From: a virus
Virus record (IMG/VR): IMGVR_UViG_3300031884_000037
Coordinates: 1 to 48,282 of that record
Length of the DNA: 48,282 bases
Reading direction: 5' to 3' (one strand)
Position numbers and translations under genes: made by a program. The stretch's first letter is position 1; each line of letters starts with the position of its first letter. The notes below the pieces were generated by a model. The model was given only the letters and a program-made list of their open reading frames with translations, had not been told where the DNA came from and made no database searches. Shown here piece by piece: positions 1-5,893 of this stretch.

Positions 1-65
1 TTCTAAGCTAGAAGGGCGTAGCAAGAAAACATCAATCATTTTAGATTAGTAAATATACAATATTA

Positions 66-73
66 TATAAATA
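66..73 (+). promoter_or_regulatory. T4-type late promoter box TATAAATA
   Basis: Exact TATAAATA, the T4 late promoter consensus, 25 bases before the HNH start codon. The same box occurs at 18360 and 37304. The gp33 homologue at 45246 makes T4-style late transcription plausible here. Confidence 0.45.
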
Positions 74-97
74 GTTACTCTACTAATGGAGTAATCA

Positions 98-550
98 ATG
101 AATAAAAAATATAATAATTATAAAAAAGATGAATTAGCTTTAATAGTAGCAGATTCGATGTCTTTATCTGAAGTTTTGAGGAAATGTGACAAGAGGCCTG
201 TCGGAGGCAACATAAGTCATTTAAAGCGTGTGTGTTCGAAATTTCAAATTGATTTGTCTCATATGACTGGTCAAGCTTGGAATAAAGGAAAAGTCTCTCT
301 AAATAAGAGAAATCCTATCGAACGCTTAGTTACAAGAGATATAAATTCTGGAAGACAAAAAGCATCCCATTTAAGAAATGGATTAATTGCTTTAGGGATA
401 CCAGAAATATGTAATGAATGTAAAATTGAATCTTTTTGAAATAATAAAAAATTGATTTTAGAAATTGATCATATCAATGAAAAACATTGGGATGACTCAC
501 CTGAAAATTTACAATTTTTATGTCCAAATTGCCATTCACAAAAAAGATAG
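98..550 (+). pseudogene. HNH homing endonuclease with in-frame TGA
   Basis: The first 113 residues have a basic N-terminus and a CNEC zinc knuckle. The reading frame meets TGA at 437-439 and then continues in the same frame to TAG at 548-550 with the rest of an HNH domain (EIDHI, then ENLQFLCPNCH). In this family a Trp usually sits where the TGA is (C-x2-C-x5-W-N/G), so a TGG to TGA change explains it. It is either a decayed nuclease, or a full protein made by UGA readthrough. It ends two bases before a tRNA, as expected for a homing element in a tRNA array. A TATAAATA box lies upstream. Confidence 0.75.
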
Positions 551-551
551 T

Positions 552-628
552 GGCGATGTAGTCCAACGGCAGGAGACAACTGGCTTAGAACCAGAACAGT
601 GTGAGTTCGAATCTCTCCATCGCTACCA
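552..628 (+). tRNA. tRNA-Leu(TAG), class I shape
   Basis: Cloverleaf with acceptor GGCGATG/CATCGCT (first pair G-U), D stem GTC/GAC, anticodon stem CTGG/CCAG with loop CTTAGAA giving anticodon TAG, T arm with loop TTCGAAT, and encoded CCA. The variable loop is only five bases (ACAGT), whereas bacterial tRNA-Leu normally has a long variable arm, so charging by LeuRS is uncertain. There are mismatches at 27:43 and in the T stem. Confidence 0.8.
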
Positions 629-636
629 TATAATAT

Positions 637-711
637 CTAGGTGAGATAGCAAGGGCTAAACGGTGGTTTGGAACCACCGGATCGTGGGAGCGTTACCCAC
701 CACCTAGACCA
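637..711 (+). tRNA. tRNA-Pro(TGG), first copy
   Basis: Acceptor CTAGGTG/CACCTAG with the C1:G72 pair expected for Pro, D stem TAGC/GCTA, perfect anticodon stem GGTGG/CCACC with loop TTTGGAA (anticodon TGG), encoded ACCA. The T loop is AGCGTTA instead of TTCNANN, an unusual departure. A second tRNA-Pro(TGG) with a normal T loop is at 5169. Confidence 0.8.
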
Positions 712-854
712 GTTTTATATGTGTGTAGAGGTTCGAAACTCGAAACACAGAGTAAGAGGCCACCCATCACCGTAGCGATGGGCATTCATAGTTGAATAGC
801 TAAGATTGGTTGGGCGGGGTAGGAATCCTCATGCTACGGATGGTTTAATAGAGT
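712..854 (+). other. Structured non-coding segment between tRNA-Pro and tRNA-Phe
   Basis: No gene is seen. Complementary blocks include TGTGT/ACACA closing a TTCGAAA-containing hairpin (720-748), CCCATC/GATGGG near 763-782, and CCGTAGC (770-776) with GCTACGG (833-839). AAGAGGC at 754-760 can also pair with the GCCTCTT of the tRNA-Phe acceptor. The last pairing competes with the tRNA fold, so the segment could affect processing, or be a degraded tRNA or tRNA-like RNA. Confidence 0.3.
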
Positions 855-930
855 GCCTCTTTAGCTGATGTGGTCATAGCGTCCGCCTGAAGAGCGGAAG
901 AACGGGGATCGAAACCTCGGAGAGGCACCA
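855..930 (+). tRNA. tRNA-Phe(GAA)
   Basis: Acceptor GCCTCTT/GAGAGGC, D stem GCT/AGC, anticodon stem TCCGC/GCGGA with loop CTGAAGA (anticodon GAA), T arm CGGGG/CCTCG with loop ATCGAAA, encoded ACCA. Confidence 0.9.
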
Positions 931-937
931 CATTTAT

Positions 938-1022
938 GGGTAGGTAAAGCTAGGGGTTCTAGCAGACGGTCTGTAAAACCTGACCTTAACCGGGAGTGGT
1001 TCGAGTCCACACTTACCCACCA
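938..1022 (+). tRNA. tRNA-Tyr(GTA)
   Basis: 85-nt class II tRNA. Acceptor GGGTAGG/CTTACCC, D stem AGCTAG/CTAGC, anticodon loop CTGTAAA (GTA), long variable region as expected for bacterial Tyr, T arm GTGG/CCAC with loop TTCGAGT, encoded ACCA. Confidence 0.9.
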
Positions 1023-1080
1023 ATTTTTATGTTGACTTTGTGTTGAAAATGATTTATTGCAGATGGTAAGGAGAAGTTTT

Positions 1081-1299
1081 ATGAAACCAATTCTAATCGA
1101 TGCAATTCCAACTCACGGTCGACATGCCCAAACGAACTATGAAGTTGGGGAAATGGTGCTAGTAAATACCAATAAATTTGGATGTCAACTGGCTATTATT
1201 TCTGAATTTTGTACATATTACGACGAGGCATGTGTAATAGTGACATATAAAGATGGAGAAGATAAGATAATTCCTATCAGAAACCTATCTAAATATTAA
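1081..1299 (+). CDS. Small phage protein, unknown function
   Basis: 72 residues (starts MKPILIDAIPTHG). ATG 1081 is chosen because AAGGAG lies eight bases upstream; an earlier in-frame ATG at 1057 has no ribosome-binding site. The protein is compact and mixed in charge, with no membrane segment. A pattern such as GEMVLVNTN followed by VTYKDGEDKIIPI suggests a small beta-rich (SH3-like) fold, which is inference only. It lies between tRNA-Tyr and tRNA-Asp. Confidence 0.7.
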   Translation: MKPILIDAIPTHGRHAQTNYEVGEMVLVNTNKFGCQLAIISEFCTYYDEACVIVTYKDGEDKIIPIRNLSKY

Positions 1300-1304
1300 A
1301 TAAT

Positions 1305-1378
1305 GGCTCTGTTGCCGTCAGGGAAGGCCACCGGCTGTCTACCGGTGAAGACGGGTTCGAGTCCCGTCAGAGTCGCCA
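1305..1378 (+). tRNA. tRNA-Asp(GTC)
   Basis: Acceptor GGCTCTG/CAGAGTC, discriminator G73 as expected for Asp, anticodon stem ACCGG/CCGGT with loop CTGTCTA (GTC), T loop TTCGAGT, encoded GCCA. CTAAATA at 1289-1295 lies just upstream. Confidence 0.93.
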
Positions 1379-1646
1379 GTTTTAGGATTGTTACAGCAAA
1401 TAAAAACGCTATAACTTTGGGTGTCTTAGCGGACAAAAGCAATCCTGTGATATTAGGCTGATTACCGCATTTAAAAAATACTTTTTTGAACAAGAGGTCT
1501 GAACCGTTCGATTCGGTGTGCGGGTGGTCCCGGTTAAGCACAGCGCAGCCTGTTATATTACGAAAAAGGGATTATAGTAGTTCCATTAAACCAGAATCCC
1601 CGAAAGACCCACAGACGAAAGTTGGTTGAAGCTGTTAGGATGGAAT
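1379..1646 (+). other. Gene-free segment with a T-arm-like three-way junction and other helices
   Basis: No coding signal is seen. GGATTG/CAATCC (1384-1445 region) can enclose CGCTA/TAGCG. Further on, CCGCA/TGCGG encloses an A6/T6 hairpin, a 12-base linker and a hairpin ACCG-TTCGATT-CGGT with a tRNA-type T loop (about 1465-1530). GGGATT/AATCCC forms another stem near 1569-1601. The T-loop junction resembles the minus-strand RNA at 46407-46459. Confidence 0.35.
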
Positions 1647-2031
1647 ATGAAATTATTTAAAATTATGAAAGATGGCGGTCCAGAATCCACTGTTACAGGA
1701 TATTGGTTGATAGAATGGAAAAATGTTTTTTCAATTGCGCTTTTGAAATTTGAAGGCAAATCGAGAGAAATGTTTCATTCTCATGCATTCAATTGCTTTT
1801 CATGGGTTCTTTATGGAAGATTGACAGAAACTTTTTTAGGTGGTAGATGGGTTTGGCATAAACCAAGTTTGAAACCATTTATAACTAGACGAGAAGATTT
1901 TCATAAAGTTGATTCAAATGGTACTACTTTTCTCTTGACATTTAGAGGTCCTTGGGCTAAAAGATTGGGAAGAATATGATCCAAAGTCAGATAAGTTTCA
2001 GACTTTGACAAATGGAAGGGTAATATTATGA
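1647..2031 (+). CDS. Conserved phage protein (cupin-like), frame interrupted
   Basis: ATG 1647 follows TTAGGA. The frame gives about 110 residues with HSHAFNCFSWVLYGRL near the middle, like the metal-site strand of cupins, and ends at TGA 1977 after GPWAKRLGRI. From 1966 the +1 frame reads WEEYDPKSDKFQTLTNGR and ends at TGA 2029-2031, overlapping the next ATG as ATGA. That overlap and the sensible C-terminus argue that the true gene ran to 2031 and that a one-base shift near 1958-1966 breaks it. This could be a mutation, a sequence error or recoding. Function unknown. Confidence 0.6.
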
Positions 2032-2234
2032 TAGACTGGAATCAAGAAGATTTGAAGTATCCTGATTATGATCTTTGTGTTTACAAAAATAACATCTATA
2101 TTGATATCGTGCGTAATAATGTAAATCTTACTTGGAGTTTCATATTCGATAATAAAATGATTGCATATAATCTTTCTTCAAGAAAAGATGCAATGAATTT
2201 TGCAGAAAATTGGATGGCCGAAAAACAAGAATAA
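2028..2234 (+). CDS. Small acidic phage protein, unknown function
   Basis: 68 residues. The start overlaps the stop of the preceding (frameshifted) frame as ATGA, a sign of translational coupling, with AAGGG upstream. The sequence has the pattern of a small alpha/beta domain (YPDYDLCVYKNNIYIDIVRN, then AENWMAEKQE). I do not recognise a family. Confidence 0.65.
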   Translation: MIDWNQEDLKYPDYDLCVYKNNIYIDIVRNNVNLTWSFIFDNKMIAYNLSSRKDAMNFAENWMAEKQE

Positions 2235-2252
2235 ATTTTGTGATATAAGCTT

Positions 2253-2390
2253 CTAAATAAGCGTACCTACAATCCTAGGGTAGGTTATGTTAGGAAAACA
2301 TCGGTGCAATTCCGGTTGTCGCAGCCAAGTTAATAAAACGTTTAAGGGTAGAGTGCGTTCCGGCTAGGAAAAACCCTTTATTTTTTAAAT
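2253..2390 (+). ncRNA. Candidate structured RNA with T-loop core, promoter box and terminator
   Basis: CTAAATA (2253-2259) is followed by hairpin ACCTAC/GTAGGT, hairpin ATGTT/AACAT, a T-arm-like hairpin CGG-TGCAATT-CCG, and the string CGCAGCCA. The core GGTGNAANTCC matches the conserved T-loop element of cobalamin riboswitches, but no convincing B12 box follows and no + strand gene lies downstream. It ends with stem AAGGGT (2344-2349)/ACCCTT (2373-2378) and a T tract, like an intrinsic terminator. A free-standing small RNA, a riboswitch relative, or a degenerate tRNA are all possible. Confidence 0.4.
2344..2386 (+). terminator. Intrinsic terminator of the 2253-2390 RNA
   Basis: Stem AAGGGT (2344-2349) with ACCCTT (2373-2378), then TTATTTTTT. 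It overlaps the 3' end of the convergent minus-strand gene ending at 2378. Confidence 0.5.
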
Positions 2391-2962
2391 ATGTCTTTGA
2401 AATTTAAAGCCGTGCTTATTCCAATACTAAACTTTTTCTTGTCATATCCGATATCGAATTGTATATTTTGATGTTTAAGTGGTATCCATGCTACAAAAGC
2501 CGCTACTCTAGGTTTACCATCAAAATATACAGTTGGACTGATTGTTAAGGTAGAAGTAGGAGTAAAATTAAATTCGCCAGCGTATATCTTAACTGTCTTA
2601 GAGATAGAAATATCTGTTCCTAAATTAAACCATTTGTTGTAGGTATAATTGGAAGGAATTTCTACCACAGTTTTAAGAGTTTCATCATATGATATTTTTA
2701 GAGATGATTTAAATGTATCATTATCTATTAGTGATACCTTGGCCCCCCAGCTTGTGTCATCTCGATCCAATTCAAATCCTTTTAATACCCCAAGGCGAAT
2801 TTCTTTAGAATCAGTTCCCATCTCTGGTTGTAATGTATATTGTGGAACAGTTTCAGGATCCGCACCAATACCCGGCCTATCAGCAGTTATAGTTTGACCG
2901 AATGTTGGATTACTACATAAAATAATATTTAAGATCAAGAAGAGACAGAGACGTAACCACAT
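2378..2962 (-). CDS. Secreted/outer-membrane beta-strand-rich protein
   Basis: 194 residues. An N-terminal signal peptide (WLRLCLFLILNIILC, cleaved near TFGQ) is followed by TADRPGIGADPETVP, which resembles the start of outer-membrane transporter-like barrels of the phenol-degradation MetA family. The rest alternates hydrophobic strands, as in a barrel. It probably alters or decorates the host envelope. AAGGAT lies upstream of ATG 2962. Its start overlaps the end of the neighbouring membrane gene by 28 bases, so the two are likely cotranscribed. Confidence 0.65.
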   Translation of the reverse strand: MWLRLCLFLILNIILCSNPTFGQTITADRPGIGADPETVPQYTLQPEMGTDSKEIRLGVLKGFELDRDDTSWGAKVSLIDNDTFKSSLKISYDETLKTVVEIPSNYTYNKWFNLGTDISISKTVKIYAGEFNFTPTSTLTISPTVYFDGKPRVAAFVAWIPLKHQNIQFDIGYDKKKFSIGISTALNFKDIFKK

Positions 2963-3276
2963 CCAGCTTTATCCTTATGAAGTTGATTGAGAGTTGAATG
3001 AATTTCTTTGATTTCAGCTAATTCTGCCATCAATGTTTCATGATCTTGGATTGCTCTTATTTCTGTCTTTTCACCTTGAACTTGTTGTCCTACCATGATA
3101 AGAGGAAGGACAACAAGTTGAATTATAGACGATGAAATATACATTATTGGAGTCATTAATGTGGGGAATACCAATGGTATCATAACTAAAAAAAAGAAAA
3201 AATACACTGTTCCCATGGTCCCCATTAAATCAGTTGCAGTGACCGCTATTTTTTTATTAATATTGTTTATGGACAT
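2935..3276 (-). CDS. DUF1003-like inner-membrane protein
   Basis: 113 residues with two hydrophobic segments (about 20-42 and 46-62) followed by a cytoplasmic helix (GQQVQGEKTEIRAIQDHETLMAELAEI). The arrangement of two membrane helices then a long charged helix is that of DUF1003 proteins, some of which are magnesium-related or linked to toxin systems. The phage role is unknown. It overlaps the endonuclease gene upstream by 10 bases and the signal-peptide gene downstream, so it sits in a minus-strand operon. Confidence 0.65.
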   Translation of the reverse strand: MSINNINKKIAVTATDLMGTMGTVYFFFFLVMIPLVFPTLMTPIMYISSSIIQLVVLPLIMVGQQVQGEKTEIRAIQDHETLMAELAEIKEIHSTLNQLHKDKAGCGYVSVSS

Positions 3277-3971
3277 AATTCTTTCCTTTTGGCTATTCTT
3301 AATTTTTGAGACTCGCTGAGTTTTCTTTTACTTTCTTCAGACATAGGTTTTCCTTTGTTTGCTCCGGGTCTACCTATCATAGCCAATCGTTGTTTATGCT
3401 TTTGTTCTTCTGTTCTTGGTATTCCTCTGACTCTATCTGCTAATAAGTTTTTATATTTATCTTTATTCATTATTTCTTTTATTTTTTGTTTATGTTCATC
3501 CGATTTAGGAATTTTTAATTTTTCAATATGTTCGGAATTTTTCTTTATACCTGACAAGGATTGTGATATTTTAGCAACCCTTGGATCATTTTCTTTAGTT
3601 AGTCCTTTGTTCCAAGATTTTCTACCTAAAGCTTTTTCTGATATTTTTATTCTGCACTCTTCGCTTCTTGGTGATCCCGACTGCCCTCTAATTCTTCCAG
3701 AAATTCCAATCTCTTCTATAAGGTTGGCCCATTGATTAGAATTGACGATATTATTATCACGAGAGAATTTTAAAGCAAACTCAGTACAAAGCTTTTGGTC
3801 ATCAAATCCCCAAACATCTAATGTTTTAATATAATCTCTACCATGTTTTTTGATATGTTTTGACCAATATTTACCAGAACCTTTATAAGTAAAGGGATTT
3901 AATTTAGTAGTCATTCCAAAATATTTTAATCCTGTGATGGAATGTTGTTTTACGTAGAGATAAATAATCAT
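3267..3971 (-). CDS. GIY-YIG homing endonuclease with NUMOD3 repeats
   Basis: 234 residues. GIY-YIG domain at residues 1-90 (IIYLYVKQH, YFGMTT, then YKGSGKYWSKHIKKHG), then NUMOD3-type DNA-binding motifs (SWNKGLTK, ANKGKPMSEESKRKLSES). These enzymes nick or cut DNA to spread their own gene. Start 3971 has AAGGAG upstream. The overlapping ATG TCA ACA TGA just before it is a four-codon micro-ORF. It stands between a tRNA promoter and envelope genes, as a free-standing mobile gene. Confidence 0.88.
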   Translation of the reverse strand: MIIYLYVKQHSITGLKYFGMTTKLNPFTYKGSGKYWSKHIKKHGRDYIKTLDVWGFDDQKLCTEFALKFSRDNNIVNSNQWANLIEEIGISGRIRGQSGSPRSEECRIKISEKALGRKSWNKGLTKENDPRVAKISQSLSGIKKNSEHIEKLKIPKSDEHKQKIKEIMNKDKYKNLLADRVRGIPRTEEQKHKQRLAMIGRPGANKGKPMSEESKRKLSESQKLRIAKRKELCP

Positions 3972-4060
3972 GTTGACATGCTCCTTGAAAGCTGTTAAGG
4001 TGGTTGGAAGTGGGGACTTCGTGAACCACAAAGTTATTTATAAAATATTGAAAATATTAC

Positions 4061-4089
4061 TTGACAACCTATAAATTTACATATATACT
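4061..4089 (+). promoter_or_regulatory. Sigma70-type promoter for the tRNA-Gly/Val group
   Basis: TTGACA at 4061-4066, 17-base spacer, TATACT at 4084-4089, thirteen bases before tRNA-Gly. Divergent from the endonuclease gene at 3971. Confidence 0.75.
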
Positions 4090-4101
4090 TTAGAAATACA
4101 T

Positions 4102-4177
4102 GCGGGCGTGGCGTAGTGGTTTGCGTGACTGGCTTCCAACCAGTAGGTGTTGAGTTCGATCCTCACCGTCCGTACCA
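4102..4177 (+). tRNA. tRNA-Gly(TCC)
   Basis: Acceptor GCGGGCG/CGTCCGT with G-U pairs, anticodon stem ACTGG/CCAGT with loop CTTCCAA (TCC), T arm TGAG/CTCA with loop TTCGATC, encoded ACCA. Confidence 0.92.
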
Positions 4178-4194
4178 TAAAATTTTGAAAAAAT

Positions 4195-4269
4195 GCTCGG
4201 TTAACTCAGCGGTAGAGTGCTGCTTTTACACGGCAGTTGTCAGTGGTTCGATCCCACTACCGAGTACCA
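4195..4269 (+). tRNA. tRNA-Val(TAC)
   Basis: Acceptor GCTCGGT/ACCGAGT, D arm CTC/GAG, anticodon stem CTGCT/GGCAG with loop TTTACAC (TAC), T arm GTGG/CCAC, encoded ACCA. An endonuclease gene starts 12 bases after the CCA. Confidence 0.92.
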
Positions 4270-4281
4270 GAATTAATAAGA

Positions 4282-4860
4282 ATGAAATACACGGTCTATA
4301 AAACAACAAACATAAAAAATGGAAAATTTTATATCGGGAAACATCAGACTGATAACATAAATGATTTCTATCTTGGTTCTGGAAAAGCGATTAAAGCTGC
4401 AATATCATATTATGGTAAGGAATCTTTTGTAAAAGAAATTTTATTTGTGTTCGAGACAGAAGTTGAAATGAATAAAAAAGAAAAAGAATTGGTAACTGAG
4501 GATTTAGTAAATAATCCATTATGTTATAATATGGGAATTGGCGGAGAAGGTGGCCCTCATTTTAAAGGGAAATGTCATTCGGCAGAAACTCGAAAAAAGA
4601 TAAAAAATAATACAAAGCCTATGTCAGATAATAATAGAAAAAGATCGTCTGAGTTTATGAAAAAATTGAACAAAGATAAAACATTTACAAATGAAACTCG
4701 GTCTAAAATATCAACAAAGGCAAAATTAAGATATAATGATGTAGAGTATATGGAAAAGTTTAAAAATTCTCTAAAAAATAGACCAAAACGGGTACTTTCT
4801 GAGGAAACTAAATTAAAAATTTCTTTAACTCTTAAGAAACGAAATATAAATATCATATAG
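4282..4860 (+). CDS. GIY-YIG homing endonuclease inside the tRNA array
   Basis: 192 residues. N-terminal GIY-YIG nuclease (YTVYKTTNIKNGKFYIGKH, YLGSGKAIKAAISYYG, F at the usual acidic-helix region), C-terminal NUMOD3-like repeats (SAETRKKI, NETRSKISTKAKLRY, SEETKLKISLTLKKR). It sits tightly between tRNA-Val (ends 4269) and tRNA-Met, and its stop codon TAG 4858-4860 shares bases with the tRNA-Met 5' end. The context says it moves by targeting the tRNA array. The ribosome-binding site is weak. Confidence 0.88.
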   Translation: MKYTVYKTTNIKNGKFYIGKHQTDNINDFYLGSGKAIKAAISYYGKESFVKEILFVFETEVEMNKKEKELVTEDLVNNPLCYNMGIGGEGGPHFKGKCHSAETRKKIKNNTKPMSDNNRKRSSEFMKKLNKDKTFTNETRSKISTKAKLRYNDVEYMEKFKNSLKNRPKRVLSEETKLKISLTLKKRNINII

Positions 4861-4936
4861 CGGGGAGGACAAGACGGTTAGTCGCCTGTCTCATAAGCAG
4901 GTAATCTGTGGGATTCGAGCGCCCACTCCGCAACCA
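4860..4936 (+). tRNA. tRNA-Met(CAT) (initiator/elongator/Ile2 not resolved)
   Basis: Acceptor GCGG(G)G/CTCCGC, D stem GAC/GTC, anticodon stem CCTGT/GCAGG with loop CTCATAA (CAT), T-loop region ATTCGAG, encoded ACCA. Position 1 falls on A4859 or G4860, giving an unpaired 1:72, which recalls initiator tRNAs, but the three G-C pairs of initiators are missing from the anticodon stem. It overlaps the endonuclease stop. Confidence 0.8.
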
Positions 4937-4942
4937 ATTAAT

Positions 4943-5024
4943 GCCCTAGTATCCCCCTCCGCTACGAACGGAGCGAAAGGTAACTGGAACTAACATGTGG
5001 GTTCGAATCCTACCTAGGGTGCCA
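4943..5024 (+). tRNA. Atypical tRNA, anticodon ACG (Arg), no normal D arm
   Basis: Acceptor GCCCTAG/CTAGGGT, T arm GTGGG/CCTAC with loop TTCGAAT and encoded GCCA are clear. A perfect hairpin CTCCG-CTACGAA-CGGAG gives anticodon ACG. Only seven bases separate the acceptor from this hairpin, so there is no D arm, while about 24 bases separate it from the T arm. Either the D arm is lost and the variable region expanded, or this is a tRNA-like RNA. Confidence 0.6.
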
Positions 5025-5168
5025 ATATTGTTTTAGTAGTGTAGTTAAACGATCAATAAATAGCACACCAATCACAAAGGCCAAAAATAGTCATATAGAA
5101 GGCTTGACAGTAAGATGGTAGAGCGGGTGAAGAATCGTCACTCCCGCCTAAAACTAAATAAAGAATAT
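5025..5168 (+). other. Spacer with a partial tRNA-Pro remnant
   Basis: Around 5114-5129 the string GGTAGAGCGGGTG repeats the D-arm/anticodon start of the tRNA-Pro at 5169, followed by a GGGTGA/TCACTCCC hairpin with no usable anticodon. It looks like a broken duplicate. CTAAATA at 5154-5160 lies nine bases before the real tRNA-Pro. Confidence 0.4.
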
Positions 5169-5244
5169 CGGGAAGTAGCTCAGGTGGTAGAGCGGGTGCT
5201 TTGGGAGCATCAGGTCGCAGGTTCGATCCCTGTCTTCCCGACCA
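5169..5244 (+). tRNA. tRNA-Pro(TGG), second copy
   Basis: Acceptor CGGGAAG/CTTCCCG with C1:G72, D stem GCTC/GAGC, anticodon stem GGTGC/GCATC with loop TTTGGGA (TGG), T loop TTCGATC, encoded ACCA. Fully canonical. Confidence 0.95.
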
Positions 5245-5289
5245 ATTGTATATACGTTTCATATGCTAGTATTTTATGAGGGATTAAAT

Positions 5290-5448
5290 ATGTCACATGA
5301 TCGTCCAGATTTTAACGAATATATAGAACATATTAAAACGATGCCTAGAGAACATTTAGAATTACTAGTCGTAATATTGGCAGGCACATCGGCAAACTCA
5401 CTGCATCAATATAAAGAAATAATAGAAATTATAAATAATTTTAATTAG
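5290..5448 (+). CDS. Small acidic phage protein, unknown function
   Basis: 52 residues from ATG 5290, preceded by GAGGGA; an earlier ATG at 5263 lies in the tRNA trailer and lacks a ribosome-binding site. It is mostly helical (YIEHIKTMPREHLELLVVILAG) with no membrane segment. Followed by another small gene on the same strand. Confidence 0.6.
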   Translation: MSHDRPDFNEYIEHIKTMPREHLELLVVILAGTSANSLHQYKEIIEIINNFN

Positions 5449-5455
5449 GTTGCAT

Positions 5456-5659
5456 ATGACCGATCAAGAAATAATAGATGATATATTCGATAGTAGTAAA
5501 TATTTCTATCCGCAAACATTTAGCTTTCTTAAAGCTTTACCGAATACCAAACCACGGGATGGCGGCGGAATAATATTTTATTATTCAGATGTTATAGATT
5601 ATGCAACTAAAAATGATTTAGTTATTAAGAACCAAAATGTCGTTAATCTCGGACAATAG
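5456..5659 (+). CDS. Small phage protein, unknown function
   Basis: 67 residues, starting MTDQEIIDDIFDSSK. An alternative ATG at 5450 would add two residues. There is no strong ribosome-binding site (AGGTTG upstream), so it may be coupled to the gene ending at 5448. No recognised motif. Confidence 0.55.
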   Translation: MTDQEIIDDIFDSSKYFYPQTFSFLKALPNTKPRDGGGIIFYYSDVIDYATKNDLVIKNQNVVNLGQ

Positions 5660-5742
5660 GTAGCATGCATCAGAGCTGCTCTGGTATAATACAGAGATTA
5701 AGTTTTCTTGCAGGGTTTTTCTTTAAAAAACCTTGCCCTCAC

Positions 5743-5820
5743 GTTTGCGTAGTGATCAATGGTTTAACACGTCAGTCTCCAAAACTGAAAATCTGGGTTC
5801 GAATCCCAGCGCATTCGCCA
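5743..5820 (+). tRNA. tRNA-Trp(CCA)
   Basis: D stem GTG/CAC, anticodon stem TCAGT/ACTGA with loop CTCCAAA (CCA), T arm CTGGG/CCCAG with loop TTCGAAT, discriminator G and encoded CCA. The acceptor GTTTGCG/CGCATTC has mismatches at 2:71 and 3:70. With anticodon CCA it would not be a standard UGA reader, which matters for the in-frame TGA at 437. Confidence 0.85.
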
Positions 5821-5829
5821 ATATTTTCC

Positions 5830-5857
5830 TTGACATAGTAATATCAAGTCTATATAG
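5830..5857 (+). promoter_or_regulatory. Sigma70-like promoter before the YkuK-like gene
   Basis: TTGACA at 5830-5835 and TATATAG around 5851-5857, spacer 15-16. ATG of the next gene is at 5894. Confidence 0.55.
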
Positions 5858-5893
5858 AAGGCAACATTACTTAATGTTTTGAAAGGAAGTAAT

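Noticed and set aside
1-97. Possible gene end or tRNA at the window start
   Set aside because: No supported frame or cloverleaf is seen; only the TATAAATA box at 66 is worth recording.
1296-1541. Open frame on the minus strand
   Set aside because: It is the antisense of tRNA-Asp and the structured spacer; the GLEPVFTG-like string is the usual translation of a tRNA gene.
5711-5738. Terminator at the A/T hairpin before tRNA-Trp
   Set aside because: The stem (CAGGGTTTTT/AAAAAACCTTG) has no T tract on its 3' side in the + direction and lies upstream of a tRNA that must be transcribed.
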